A stretch of 45,352 bases of DNA from Porphyromonadaceae bacterium UBA2751 (GTDB lineage: Bacteria; Bacteroidota; Bacteroidia; Bacteroidales; Muribaculaceae), in the NCBI GenBank assembly GCA_002353285.1, contig DEJJ01000013.1, forward strand, positions 1 to 45,352, given 5' to 3'. The first letter of the stretch is position 1, and every line of letters starts with the position of its first letter. The notes under the pieces are model-generated. The model was not told the DNA's origin and did not search any database. It saw nothing but the letters and a program-made list of their open reading frames with translations. Made by a program: the position numbers and the translations under genes. This document shows positions 32,806-40,691 of this stretch, in pieces.

Positions 32806-35328
32806 ATGGAAACCAACTTTCTTGATAAGCGATTGATAGGCACCGTCACGGTGCGAAGTGTGGTCACTGTGGTGCTTTCGGTTTTGGCTTTCGCAGCTAT
32901 CTCGTGGATTTACTTCTATCCGAGCGACGTGAATGGCGATGTGCTGCAGCAGAATGATGTGCTACAAGGAGCTGCCAACGGACAGGAGGCTAAGCTCTTC
33001 AACGAGAGCCATGACGGTGAAGTGACGCGGTGGACCAACAGCCTCTTTGGCGGTATGCCCACTTTCCAGATTGCTCCCAGCTATAAGAGCAACTCGATGA
33101 TTAACACCATTGGCAAGGTGCTCACGCTTGGTTTCCCTGAACCGGTGAGCTGGATTTTCTTGCTGATGCTCGGATTCTTCATCCTGATGCTTGCATTCAA
33201 GATGAAATGGTACCTTGCTGTGCTGGGTGCCATTGGCTATGCCTTCTCGTCTTATTTCTTTATCATCATCGATGCGGGCCACATCTGGAAACTGCTCACC
33301 CTGTGCTACATTCCTCCCACTATTGCCGGCATTGTGTGGGCCTATCGCGGCAAGTACTTGCTGGGTGCGGCTGTAGCAGCGCTCTTTGCCACACTGCAGC
33401 TCATCAGCAATCATGTGCAGATGACTTACTATTCCATGTTCATCATCGTGCCGCTGGTAATTGCATTCCTTGTGATTGCTATTAAGGACAAAAAAATAGG
33501 GCAGTGGTGCATTGCCACATGCTCGCTTGCAGTGGCGGCGGCGCTGGCTCTGGGTGCCAACGCCTCTAACCTGTATCTCTCCTACAAATACTCACAAGAG
33601 ACCATGCGAGGCGGTCACAGCGAGCTCACACCGCTTCCTGCCAAGCCTGGCGAGGAGCCAGCAGTGAGCAGCGAGCCCACCAATGGAGGACTGAGTAAGG
33701 AATACATCACTCAGTGGAGTTATGGCATCGGCGAGACATGGACTCTCATGGTGCCCAACGTGAAGGGCGGTACCAGCATGAAGAGTCTTGCCGAGGTTGA
33801 CGGAGCCGATGATATGGCTGCCGACAGCGAACTGGGCACTCAAGTGCTGCCTGCTTTTTCACAGTACTTTGGCGACCAGCCGTTCACAAGTGGTCCTGTC
33901 TATGTGGGAGCACTCATTTTTGTGCTGTTCATCTTGAGCATCTTTGTGGTGAAAGGTCCTGTGAAGTGGGCATTGCTGGTGGCTACCATCTTCTCGATTT
34001 TGCTGTCGTGGGGTCACAACTTCATGGGACTGACCGACTTCTTTATCGATCATTTCCCCATGTACAATAAGTTCCGCACCGTCTCAAGCATCCTTGTCAT
34101 TGCCGAGTTCACCATGCCGCTGCTGGCGGTGCTGGCGCTCAAGGAGATGTTCACTCAAGACGACTTCTTCAAGAAATACGATAAGCTCACTTATGGTGTC
34201 TTTGGCCTGTGTGCTGCCATGTGTGTGCTCTTTGCAGTGGCACCGGGCATGTTTGGCGGTGCTCCCAGTGCCGACGAGGCCGAGCGCATCAACCAGGCGC
34301 TGCAGGGTCAGGCCACTCTCGACCAGCTGCCTGGAGTGACGGCAGCCGTTGAGGCGATTCGCCACAGCTTGGTCAGCGGCGATGCTTGGCGCAGTCTGCT
34401 GGTAATTGTTCTGGGCTTTGTGGTGGTTTTGGCTTATAAATTCGACAAACTCAATGCTATGGCTGCCGCTCTGGTAATCTCGGCAATTGTTCTCGTCGAC
34501 ATGTACACCGTCAACAAGCGCTACCTCAACGAGGAGCGTTTCGTGAGCCGTGACGACTTGCCCGAGGCTACTTTCGAGATGACTCCTGCCGACAAGCAGA
34601 TTCTTGCCGACACCACGCAAAACTACCGCGTGATGGACGTGCAGGGATTCATGCAGCCACGTTCAAGCTACTTCCACAAGACCGTGGGTGGATATCACGC
34701 TGCTAAGCTCACTCGCTATAACGACCTGATAGAGCGACAAATCGCCAACAACAACATGGCGGTGCTCAATATGCTCAACGCACGATGGTTCATGATCGAC
34801 GCCAGTCAGGCCCAGCTCAACCCTGATGCACTGGGCAATGCCTGGTTTGTCGACTCACTCACCTATGTCAAGAATGCCGATGCTGAGATGAAGTTCCTCG
34901 ACAATTTCAATCCAGCAACCTCGGCAGTGGCCGACGCTAAATTTAAGGCAGTGCTGGCCGATGCTAAGCCTAAGCAGCCTGGCGACACAATTTTCGAGAC
35001 CACCTATGCCCCCAACAAGCTCACCTATCACGCGCACAGCGCGCAAGGAGGTGTGGCGGTCTTCAGCGAGATTTATTTCCCTTGGGGTTGGAAAGCCACT
35101 ATCGATGGCAAGGAGGCTAAATTGGGCCGTGTGAACTACGTGCTACGAGCTATGCAGCTACCAGCTGGCGATCACACCATCGTGATGACTTTTGACCCTG
35201 ACGAGGTGCATCAAACCGAGAGCGTTGCCAAAACTTCGGTCTACATCATCCTGCTGCTCGTTCTCCTGGCCCTTGGCTGGGGAATCTACAGCTCAATCAG
35301 GAAATCAAAAGGCAAAAATCAGGAATAG
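32806..35328 (+). CDS. YfhO-family polytopic membrane protein
   Basis: This 840-residue protein starts at ATG 32806, with the in-frame TTG one codon upstream less likely. About a dozen transmembrane segments are spread over residues 15-590, e.g. VLSVLAFAAISWIYFY, WIFLLMLGFFILMLAF, ALLVATIFSILLSW and LLVIVLGFVVVLAY. A soluble, extracytoplasmic region (about 600-800) contains YRVMDVQGFMQPRSSYFHKTVGGYH, and a final membrane segment lies near 812-828. YfhO proteins of Firmicutes take part in glycosylating lipoteichoic acid. Bacteroidota lack that polymer, so the acceptor here is unknown. Confidence 0.88.
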   Translation: METNFLDKRLIGTVTVRSVVTVVLSVLAFAAISWIYFYPSDVNGDVLQQNDVLQGAANGQEAKLFNESHDGEVTRWTNSLFGGMPTFQIAPSYKSNSMINTIGKVLTLGFPEPVSWIFLLMLGFFILMLAFKMKWYLAVLGAIGYAFSSYFFIIIDAGHIWKLLTLCYIPPTIAGIVWAYRGKYLLGAAVAALFATLQLISNHVQMTYYSMFIIVPLVIAFLVIAIKDKKIGQWCIATCSLAVAAALALGANASNLYLSYKYSQETMRGGHSELTPLPAKPGEEPAVSSEPTNGGLSKEYITQWSYGIGETWTLMVPNVKGGTSMKSLAEVDGADDMAADSELGTQVLPAFSQYFGDQPFTSGPVYVGALIFVLFILSIFVVKGPVKWALLVATIFSILLSWGHNFMGLTDFFIDHFPMYNKFRTVSSILVIAEFTMPLLAVLALKEMFTQDDFFKKYDKLTYGVFGLCAAMCVLFAVAPGMFGGAPSADEAERINQALQGQATLDQLPGVTAAVEAIRHSLVSGDAWRSLLVIVLGFVVVLAYKFDKLNAMAAALVISAIVLVDMYTVNKRYLNEERFVSRDDLPEATFEMTPADKQILADTTQNYRVMDVQGFMQPRSSYFHKTVGGYHAAKLTRYNDLIERQIANNNMAVLNMLNARWFMIDASQAQLNPDALGNAWFVDSLTYVKNADAEMKFLDNFNPATSAVADAKFKAVLADAKPKQPGDTIFETTYAPNKLTYHAHSAQGGVAVFSEIYFPWGWKATIDGKEAKLGRVNYVLRAMQLPAGDHTIVMTFDPDEVHQTESVAKTSVYIILLLVLLALGWGIYSSIRKSKGKNQE

Positions 35329-35392
35329 ACTCCCGAAATCTGACATCTGGCATCTGATTTCTGACATCTGACATCTGACATCTGACATCTAT
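35329..35392 (+). repeat. Heptad array between yfhO-like gene and methyltransferase
   Basis: Units GAAATCT, GACATCT, GGCATCT, GATTTCT and then GACATCT four times follow the stop within a few bases. They run right up to the TTG start of the next gene, leaving no room for a separate ribosome-binding site. Confidence 0.8.
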
Positions 35393-35393
35393 C

Positions 35394-36113
35394 TTGGGTC
35401 GCATTAAGAGATATCGCACGGCATTGAGCCGTCATCACAGGAGCAAGGGGCATGGCATACATTCGCCCTTTGCTTTCAACTTCGTGCGATTTGTCTTGCG
35501 CGAAAAATGCCCTTACTATTGCTACGACGACATGTCGCAGCTGCGCAGGGCCGTGATTGAGGCGGTGAGAGAGGATAGGAACCATCAGCGCGTGATGTCG
35601 CTCAAGGGGATGAAAATGCTTTTCCGCATCATTAACTATTTCAATCCACCTTGCATTTTTCAACTGGGTTCGTCTTACGGACTCACTGCGGCAAGCATCT
35701 TGAGCGTGAGCGCCAGTAGCCGCTTGTGGCTCTATGACCCGCAGCTTAGCGGCTCGGCGGTGACTGCCAGTGTGCTCATGCCTTATCTCGACAGGGTTGA
35801 GTGCTATAATCAGTTTGATGTGGCGGCACGCGACTATTGCAATGCTCTCGCGGCTGGAGCGATGCCCTTTGTGTTGATTAACTCCATCCCGAGCGACCTC
35901 GATGTTGAGCGTCTCAAGTCAATGCTCATCACTATGCTCGACCACAACTGTGTGATTGTGATGCGCAACCTGCATCGCAGCAAGCACATGGAGCAACTGT
36001 GGCGTTTCCTTAAGGCCGAGATTAAGCACGGACCAACGTTCACCAACGAGAAAACGGTTGTGATGGTCTCGAACCACAAACTCAACCTCGAGCATTTCTT
36101 CCTTTGGTTCTGA
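35394..36113 (+). CDS. Methyltransferase-like protein (O-methyltransferase fold)
   Basis: This 239-residue protein is of a type common in Bacteroidota, marked by HGIHSPFAFNFVRFVLRE (about 20-37). A Rossmann-like segment CIFQLGSSYGLTAASIL (about 87-103) matches SAM-binding motif I, with LWLYDPQ further on as the next strand. Substrate and partners are unknown. The start is uncertain: TTG at 35394 is the only usual start codon upstream of the conserved N-terminus, and it abuts the heptad array. The gene probably depends on transcription from the YfhO-type gene. Confidence 0.75.
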   Translation: MGRIKRYRTALSRHHRSKGHGIHSPFAFNFVRFVLREKCPYYCYDDMSQLRRAVIEAVREDRNHQRVMSLKGMKMLFRIINYFNPPCIFQLGSSYGLTAASILSVSASSRLWLYDPQLSGSAVTASVLMPYLDRVECYNQFDVAARDYCNALAAGAMPFVLINSIPSDLDVERLKSMLITMLDHNCVIVMRNLHRSKHMEQLWRFLKAEIKHGPTFTNEKTVVMVSNHKLNLEHFFLWF

Positions 36114-36292
36114 CCGTGTTTTTTGTTCCGATTTCCGAAATTTGAGCAGAGTCAATTTGGTTCAAATTTCACAAAATGAATCGGAATGAACCAATTTGGA
36201 CTAAAATGGAAGGAAAGTTGTTCCTTTTTGCAAAAACTGTAGATTTTATGTTAAGAAATATTAATAATTGGATGTATATATGATTTTTTTTC
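36114..36292. other. AT-rich intergenic sequence downstream of the methyltransferase
   Basis: No gene is seen. The stretch contains repeated TTTGG/CCAAATT words (for example CAATTTGG near 36153 and 36190). No hairpin with a T-tract is obvious. Confidence 0.4.
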
Positions 36293-36321
36293 TTGAAAGC
36301 AAATTAAAATTCATATATTTG
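36293..36321 (+). promoter_or_regulatory. Promoter of the 36.3-kb small RNA or leader
   Basis: TTG (36293-36295) and TATATTTG (36314-36321) are separated by 18 bases, a strong match to the Bacteroidota consensus. Confidence 0.7.
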
Positions 36322-36327
36322 CAAAGG

Positions 36328-36428
36328 AAATGACGAAAACATTCATCATTATATAACCATCGTAATTAATACATTCCTTTTTAGTTGTCTGCGTCTGCTT
36401 TGTTTGAAAAGCGGGCGTAGGTTTTTTT
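36328..36428 (+). ncRNA. Small RNA or attenuated leader upstream of the DUF4886 gene
   Basis: A consensus promoter and a strong terminator define about 100 nt that contain no reading frame. The 5' half is A/U-rich and probably single-stranded. It includes ATAACCATCGTAATTAAT (36353-36370), whose exact complement occurs near 45.0 kb. The 3' end is the terminator hairpin. The next gene starts 96 nt downstream, so this may be an independent trans-acting RNA or an attenuator that controls read-through into that gene. I do not recognise a known RNA family. Confidence 0.6.
36389..36428 (+). terminator. Terminator of the 36.3-kb RNA
   Basis: CTGCGTCTGCTTT (36389-36401) pairs with AAAGCGGGCGTAG (36408-36420) over 13 base pairs, three of them G-U, with a GTTTGA loop. 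Seven T residues follow at 36422-36428. Confidence 0.85.
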
Positions 36429-36523
36429 GTGCAAATCTTAATCACAAGGTGGTCCGTTTTAATCCATTTGTGTTCATTGCTATTTGCTTTTCTCATTTTT
36501 TTTGTTGAATTTTGCATTTAGTT

Positions 36524-38371
36524 ATGAGATGCAACGCATTTGTAATATTATTGTTGCTTGCTATGCTGGCAATGGGAGCGGGGGCTTGGGCTCAGCAGCC
36601 TGCCGTCACCATTGTGCACAACGACATGTGCTATCGCGTGCTTGATGGCGATAGCACAGTGAGCCTTGTTTCGATTGACGAGGCTTATGGCAGTGAGAGC
36701 GTGGTGGTGCCGTCACAGGTGGGTAACTACTCCGTTGTCGCTATTGAGAGTGATGCTTTTTCTCATTGTCAGGAGGTCACTGGGGTGGTTCTTCCTGCCT
36801 CGTTGCAAGTGATTGGCGATGGTGTGTTCAATGCCTGCGAATCGCTAACTACATTATTCTCCCATGTGCCCGATGCCAATGTTGTGCTGCCACACGTGCC
36901 AGCAGGAACTGTACTTGCTGTCGATGCCGATTATCGTGATTCCTACTCTCAATTTAATGGAGTGTTGAAAACATTGGTCAATGTGGACGACGAGCCGCTC
37001 AGTGCAAGCTTGTGTGATGTTAACAATGACGGAGTGGTGACATCGGCCGATGTTACTGTGGTCTACAATCGCTTGCTTGGCAATAGTGTTGACCCAGCCG
37101 ATGCCAGCGGCGATGGAGTGGTCACCTCGGTCGACATCACTGTTATCTATAACGCTATGTTGAGCGGTAACACTGGCGGAATGGGCGACAAGGGATTCTG
37201 CTTTGCTGGCTATAACTCTGCTTCAGGGCATGTGTCGGTTAGAGTGGTGGACTCGCTGGCGTTGTCTGTTGGCAGCGAGATGTGCTTTGTTGCTCATGAC
37301 AACGAGCGCGCCGAGATTGTGACTTCAGGGCTTGGTGTGATGAAAGGTCCTTTGCCCCGTGGGGGAATCTCTACTGTCAACGGCATTCCAGTAATTTCTC
37401 TCAACAACAAGAGTTATAGCACTGGCACTACGGCACCTGTGGTGATGTTCTTTGACTTTGGAGCCGACACTATTTATTATAAAGATGTGCAGGTCGAAGT
37501 GGCACGGCACGTTGTGACCGACACATTGAGGGTGCTGTCCATTGGCAACAGCTTCTCGCTCGACGCTTTAAGCTACGTGCCGTTTATCATGAAGGCTGTG
37601 GCTCCCGAGGTTTATCTCGATCTTGGGGTTATGTACATTGGCAGCGGCACTCTCGAGATGTTATATAATGCTATTGAGACCAGTGACTTTCGTTACTACT
37701 GGAGTTATGGGGCGCGTCCATGGAACGAACGCCTCAACGTGGCAATGACTGAGACTCTCACCAGCCAACCTTGGGATGTGATTCTCTTGCAGCAGCAGTC
37801 AAGTGCTTCGCGCGACTATGGCACCTATCAGCCCTATCTCAATCAGCTTATCGCATGGGTCGACGAGCATGCTGTGAGTGAACACCAGCTCGCTTGGCTC
37901 ATCACGCCATCTTTTCCCGATGGGCACGATCGTCTGCCGCCCGACTCCAGCAGTGTGCAGATGTGTGAACGAATTCTCGACTGTGTTGAGCACGTGATTG
38001 CCGACACTCACATCTCGTTGTTGTTGCCATGTGGCACCGCCATTCAGAATGCCCGCACCACACCGCTCGACTCTCTTGGCGACTTTGGACACCTCTTCGA
38101 TCACCTGCATTTGCAAGACGGCATTCCGTGCCTCATTGAGGCCTACACCGCTTGTGCCGCTCTGCTCAATCGCTATGGGCTGAGCCACCGCGTGTGGACC
38201 GACTCTACCTGGGTCAACTACACCTGGCTCAAGGATAAGAACGTTCAGGAAATCAATGGTGCTCCAGTGGGAATGAGCGAGGAGAACCGAGCCATTGCCA
38301 AGCAGTGCGCAATTAAGGCACTTGAGAGTCCGCTGTCTATAACAACTATAATTCCCACTCAACACTTTTAA
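36524..38371 (+). CDS. DUF4886 esterase-like protein with N-terminal repeat and internal dockerin
   Basis: This 615-residue exported protein starts at ATG 36524, giving signal peptide MRCNAFVILLLLAMLAMGAG through about 24. A BspA-like leucine-rich segment covers about 30-145 (IESDAFSHCQEVTGVVLPASL). A dockerin-like pair of calcium loops lies at about 165-220 (DVNNDGVVTSADVTVVYN; DASGDGVVTSVDITVIYN), followed by a beta domain. Residues of about 335-600 match DUF4886, an SGNH/GDSL hydrolase relative: block I SIGNSFSLDALS, a LLQQQSS segment, and a DHLHLQDG block near the end. It is probably an esterase, such as a carbohydrate deacetylase. Having the dockerin in the middle is unusual. Confidence 0.85.
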   Translation: MRCNAFVILLLLAMLAMGAGAWAQQPAVTIVHNDMCYRVLDGDSTVSLVSIDEAYGSESVVVPSQVGNYSVVAIESDAFSHCQEVTGVVLPASLQVIGDGVFNACESLTTLFSHVPDANVVLPHVPAGTVLAVDADYRDSYSQFNGVLKTLVNVDDEPLSASLCDVNNDGVVTSADVTVVYNRLLGNSVDPADASGDGVVTSVDITVIYNAMLSGNTGGMGDKGFCFAGYNSASGHVSVRVVDSLALSVGSEMCFVAHDNERAEIVTSGLGVMKGPLPRGGISTVNGIPVISLNNKSYSTGTTAPVVMFFDFGADTIYYKDVQVEVARHVVTDTLRVLSIGNSFSLDALSYVPFIMKAVAPEVYLDLGVMYIGSGTLEMLYNAIETSDFRYYWSYGARPWNERLNVAMTETLTSQPWDVILLQQQSSASRDYGTYQPYLNQLIAWVDEHAVSEHQLAWLITPSFPDGHDRLPPDSSSVQMCERILDCVEHVIADTHISLLLPCGTAIQNARTTPLDSLGDFGHLFDHLHLQDGIPCLIEAYTACAALLNRYGLSHRVWTDSTWVNYTWLKDKNVQEINGAPVGMSEENRAIAKQCAIKALESPLSITTIIPTQHF

Positions 38372-38374
38372 TGT

Positions 38375-38610
38375 AACGTGAGTTCGACGAATTTATCATT
38401 TGATAATCATTGCGTTAGCAACTCCCCCTCTAAGATAGAGGGGGTTGGGGGGGAGTATGAAACTCTCTCATCAGGAAATCATACTTCTCAGTCGCTTCGC
38501 GACAGCTCCTTCCTCCTCTGCCCGAGAGGAGGTGCCCGTTAGGGCGGAAGAGAGGGAGCCTTAGAGGAGCAGCCTGATATACAGCCATTTATTTTCGTCG
38601 AACTCACGTT
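38375..38610. mobile_element. 236-bp MITE with 17-bp terminal inverted repeats and 5-bp target duplication
   Basis: Left terminus AACGTGAGTTCGACGAA (38375-38391) is the exact reverse complement of the right terminus (38594-38610). Both are flanked directly by AATGT (38370-38374 and 38611-38615). The interior has no gene but several GC-rich hairpins: CTCCCCCTCT/AGAGGGGG, GTCGC/GCGAC, CTCCTCT/AGAGGAG and GCCC/GGGC. The insertion lies just past the DUF4886 stop codon, and two bases of that stop belong to the target duplication. Confidence 0.85.
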
Positions 38611-38645
38611 AATGTAAATTATTTCTCCTGATTTGTCTTAAAATG

Positions 38646-38681
38646 TTTGGTAAATTGCCAATTTTGTGGTAAATTTGCCAC
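38646..38681 (+). promoter_or_regulatory. Promoter with two overlapping palindromic operators upstream of the S24 repressor
   Basis: TTTG (38646-38649) and TAAATTTG (38670-38677) form a consensus promoter with a 20-base spacer. TTGGTAAATTGCCAA (38647-38661) overlaps the -33 element and GTGGTAAATTTGCCAC (38666-38681) overlaps the -7 element. Both are near-perfect palindromes of one design, GGTAAATTTGCC, with centres about 19-20 bp apart. This is the expected arrangement for negative autoregulation. Confidence 0.7.
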
Positions 38682-38698
38682 AAAATAATTGTATTACT

Positions 38699-39397
38699 AT
38701 GGCTGACAAGGAAATTGCTGAACGTATTAAGTTTTTAATCAAGGAGTTGAACTACCGTCAGGTGGATTTCGCTCAAAAGATTGATGTCGACACCTCAAAT
38801 CTGTCGAAGTACCTCAACGGGCGCCTGGCAATGAGCGATGCGCTAATCAACAAGATTGTGGTCAACCTGGGGGTCTCGAAGCAGTGGCTCGAGACGGGTG
38901 AGGATTTGCCATTTGCCAAGCAACAGCCGCAGCAGCTGGTCACAGTGCCCGAGTCACGCATCATCACCGAGCCAAGCAAGGCAATGGCGCAACGCGGCAC
39001 TCCAGTCTACGACATCGATGTCACTGCTGGCTACCAGCCGCAGGCCCGCATGTTCACCGACGACCAGATTGTGGGATTTGTCGACCTGCCCGACATGACG
39101 GGCAACAACTGCCGCATCGTGCGCGTTAGTGGCGATTCAATGAGCCCTGTGATTCGCAATGGCGACTACATTGCTGTGCGAGAGCTCAGCAACCTGCGCC
39201 AAATCTTCTGGGGGCAAATCTATGTTGTCATTCTCGACGACTATCGCCTGGTCAAGTACATCCGTCGTCACGACGACCCCTCGATGGTGATTCTGCGCAG
39301 CGAGAACAAGCGCTACGACGACATGGAGGTGGAGCGAACCGAAATCCGCGACCTGATGTTCGTCCAGAACATCCTCCACGTCGACACCCGCATGTAA
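38699..39397 (+). CDS. LexA/CI-like repressor: HTH plus S24 autopeptidase
   Basis: This 232-residue protein starts at ATG 38699, since an upstream in-frame start would lie inside the operators. The N-terminal helix-turn-helix (about 5-65: RQVDFAQKIDVDTSNLSKYLNGR) is of the XRE type. An Ala110-Gly111 pair in VTAGYQ is the likely self-cleavage site. The S24 domain has the catalytic Ser147 in SGDSMSP and Lys186 in YRLVKYIR. Such proteins sense RecA filaments or other signals and cleave themselves, releasing repression. It is 24 bp ahead of the M16 peptidase gene and probably cotranscribed with it. No prophage genes are nearby, so it seems to be a chromosomal regulator. Confidence 0.92.
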   Translation: MADKEIAERIKFLIKELNYRQVDFAQKIDVDTSNLSKYLNGRLAMSDALINKIVVNLGVSKQWLETGEDLPFAKQQPQQLVTVPESRIITEPSKAMAQRGTPVYDIDVTAGYQPQARMFTDDQIVGFVDLPDMTGNNCRIVRVSGDSMSPVIRNGDYIAVRELSNLRQIFWGQIYVVILDDYRLVKYIRRHDDPSMVILRSENKRYDDMEVERTEIRDLMFVQNILHVDTRM

Positions 39398-39421
39398 TAT
39401 ACCTTAAAAAGATTACAATTA

Positions 39422-40651
39422 ATGCTGAATAACGAAAATATAAGCCTGCACACGCTGCCCAATGGGTTGCGCCTTGTGCATGTGCAACGCAACGCACCGG
39501 TGGCATGGTGCGGACTGGCAATCGACGCTGGCAGCCGCGACGAGGGCGACCACCAGCACGGCTTGGCTCACTTTGTGGAGCACACTATCTTTAAGGGCAC
39601 TAAGCGACGCTCATCCACTCGCATCAACAACCGCATGGAGCAGGTGGGAGGCGAACTCAATGCCTACACCACCAAGGAGAGCACCATGCTCTACTGCATC
39701 TTCCCCAGCGAGCACCTGGAGCGAGCGGTGGAGTTGATTGCCGACCTGGTTGAGAACTCCACGTTTCCTGAGCACGAGCTTGCTACCGAGCTTGATGTCG
39801 TCCTCGAGGAGGTGGCAAGCTATCGCGACTCACCAAGTGAGGCCGTCTACGACGACTTTGAGGACATGCTGCTCGCTGGCAGCCAGCTTGGGCACAACAT
39901 CCTGGGCAATGAGCAGCACTTGCGCAGTGCTTCGTCGGCTTGCTGTCTCAACTGGCTCAAGCACCTCTATGTGCCCAGCAACATGGTGTTCTTCTCGGTG
40001 GGAAATACTCCAGCGTCAAGGGTGTTTCGACTGGCCGAGAAGTACATGGGGCTTATGTCGCACTCCAAGCAAGGCATTGAGCGTGTGGCGCCGGCTGTGG
40101 TAGAGCCACAGCGCAAGGTGGTCGACCTTAACTTGCACCAGTCACACACCATCGTGGGGGCACGGGTGCCGGGCATGTACGACGAACAGCGATTTGCCCT
40201 CTCGCTGCTCAACAACATCCTGGGCGGACCAGGCATGAACTCGCTGCTTAACGTGAGTCTGCGCGAGAAGCGAGGGTTGGTCTACACCGTGGAGTCGTCG
40301 CTGGTCACTTTCACCGATTGCGGCATGATTCAAATCTATCTCGGATGCGACCACGACAAGCTCAAGAAGGCTATGCGGCTCATCGCTGGCACCATCGACT
40401 CGCTGGCACAAAATCCACTCACCGAGAGGCGCCTCGACGCCTACAAGCGCCAGTACTGCGGCCAGATGCTCGTCGCCAGCGACAGTGCCGAGGTCGCTGC
40501 CATGGCGGCAGGTCGAGGACTGCTTTATTACAATGATGTGAGTTCCTTGCAGGATAACATCGACTGCATCCAGAGCGTAACCCCCGAGCAGCTCCAGCAG
40601 GCTGCCCAACTGCTCACCCTCGACCGCTGCTCCATCCTCACCTTTAAGTAA
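39422..40651 (+). CDS. M16-family zinc metallopeptidase
   Basis: This 409-residue, pitrilysin-type peptidase has the inverted zinc motif HFVEH (His50, Glu53, His54) and the distal Glu ligand in VVLEEVASYRD (about Glu130). The second half carries the usual inactive-like M16 domain with REKRGLVYTVESS (about 280-292). There is no signal peptide, so it should act in the cytoplasm on peptides or small unfolded proteins. The length is that of a half-size M16 unit, which usually dimerises. It follows the S24 repressor in a likely operon. Confidence 0.93.
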   Translation: MLNNENISLHTLPNGLRLVHVQRNAPVAWCGLAIDAGSRDEGDHQHGLAHFVEHTIFKGTKRRSSTRINNRMEQVGGELNAYTTKESTMLYCIFPSEHLERAVELIADLVENSTFPEHELATELDVVLEEVASYRDSPSEAVYDDFEDMLLAGSQLGHNILGNEQHLRSASSACCLNWLKHLYVPSNMVFFSVGNTPASRVFRLAEKYMGLMSHSKQGIERVAPAVVEPQRKVVDLNLHQSHTIVGARVPGMYDEQRFALSLLNNILGGPGMNSLLNVSLREKRGLVYTVESSLVTFTDCGMIQIYLGCDHDKLKKAMRLIAGTIDSLAQNPLTERRLDAYKRQYCGQMLVASDSAEVAAMAAGRGLLYYNDVSSLQDNIDCIQSVTPEQLQQAAQLLTLDRCSILTFK

Positions 40652-40691
40652 ATAATCACAGGGATTCGTATTATTAGAAATAATAGTTTTC

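Noticed and set aside
38375..38610. Possible invertible DNA switch bounded by 17-bp inverted repeats
   Set aside because: There is a target-site duplication outside the repeats, no promoter facing out, and no recombinase gene nearby. A MITE explains it better.
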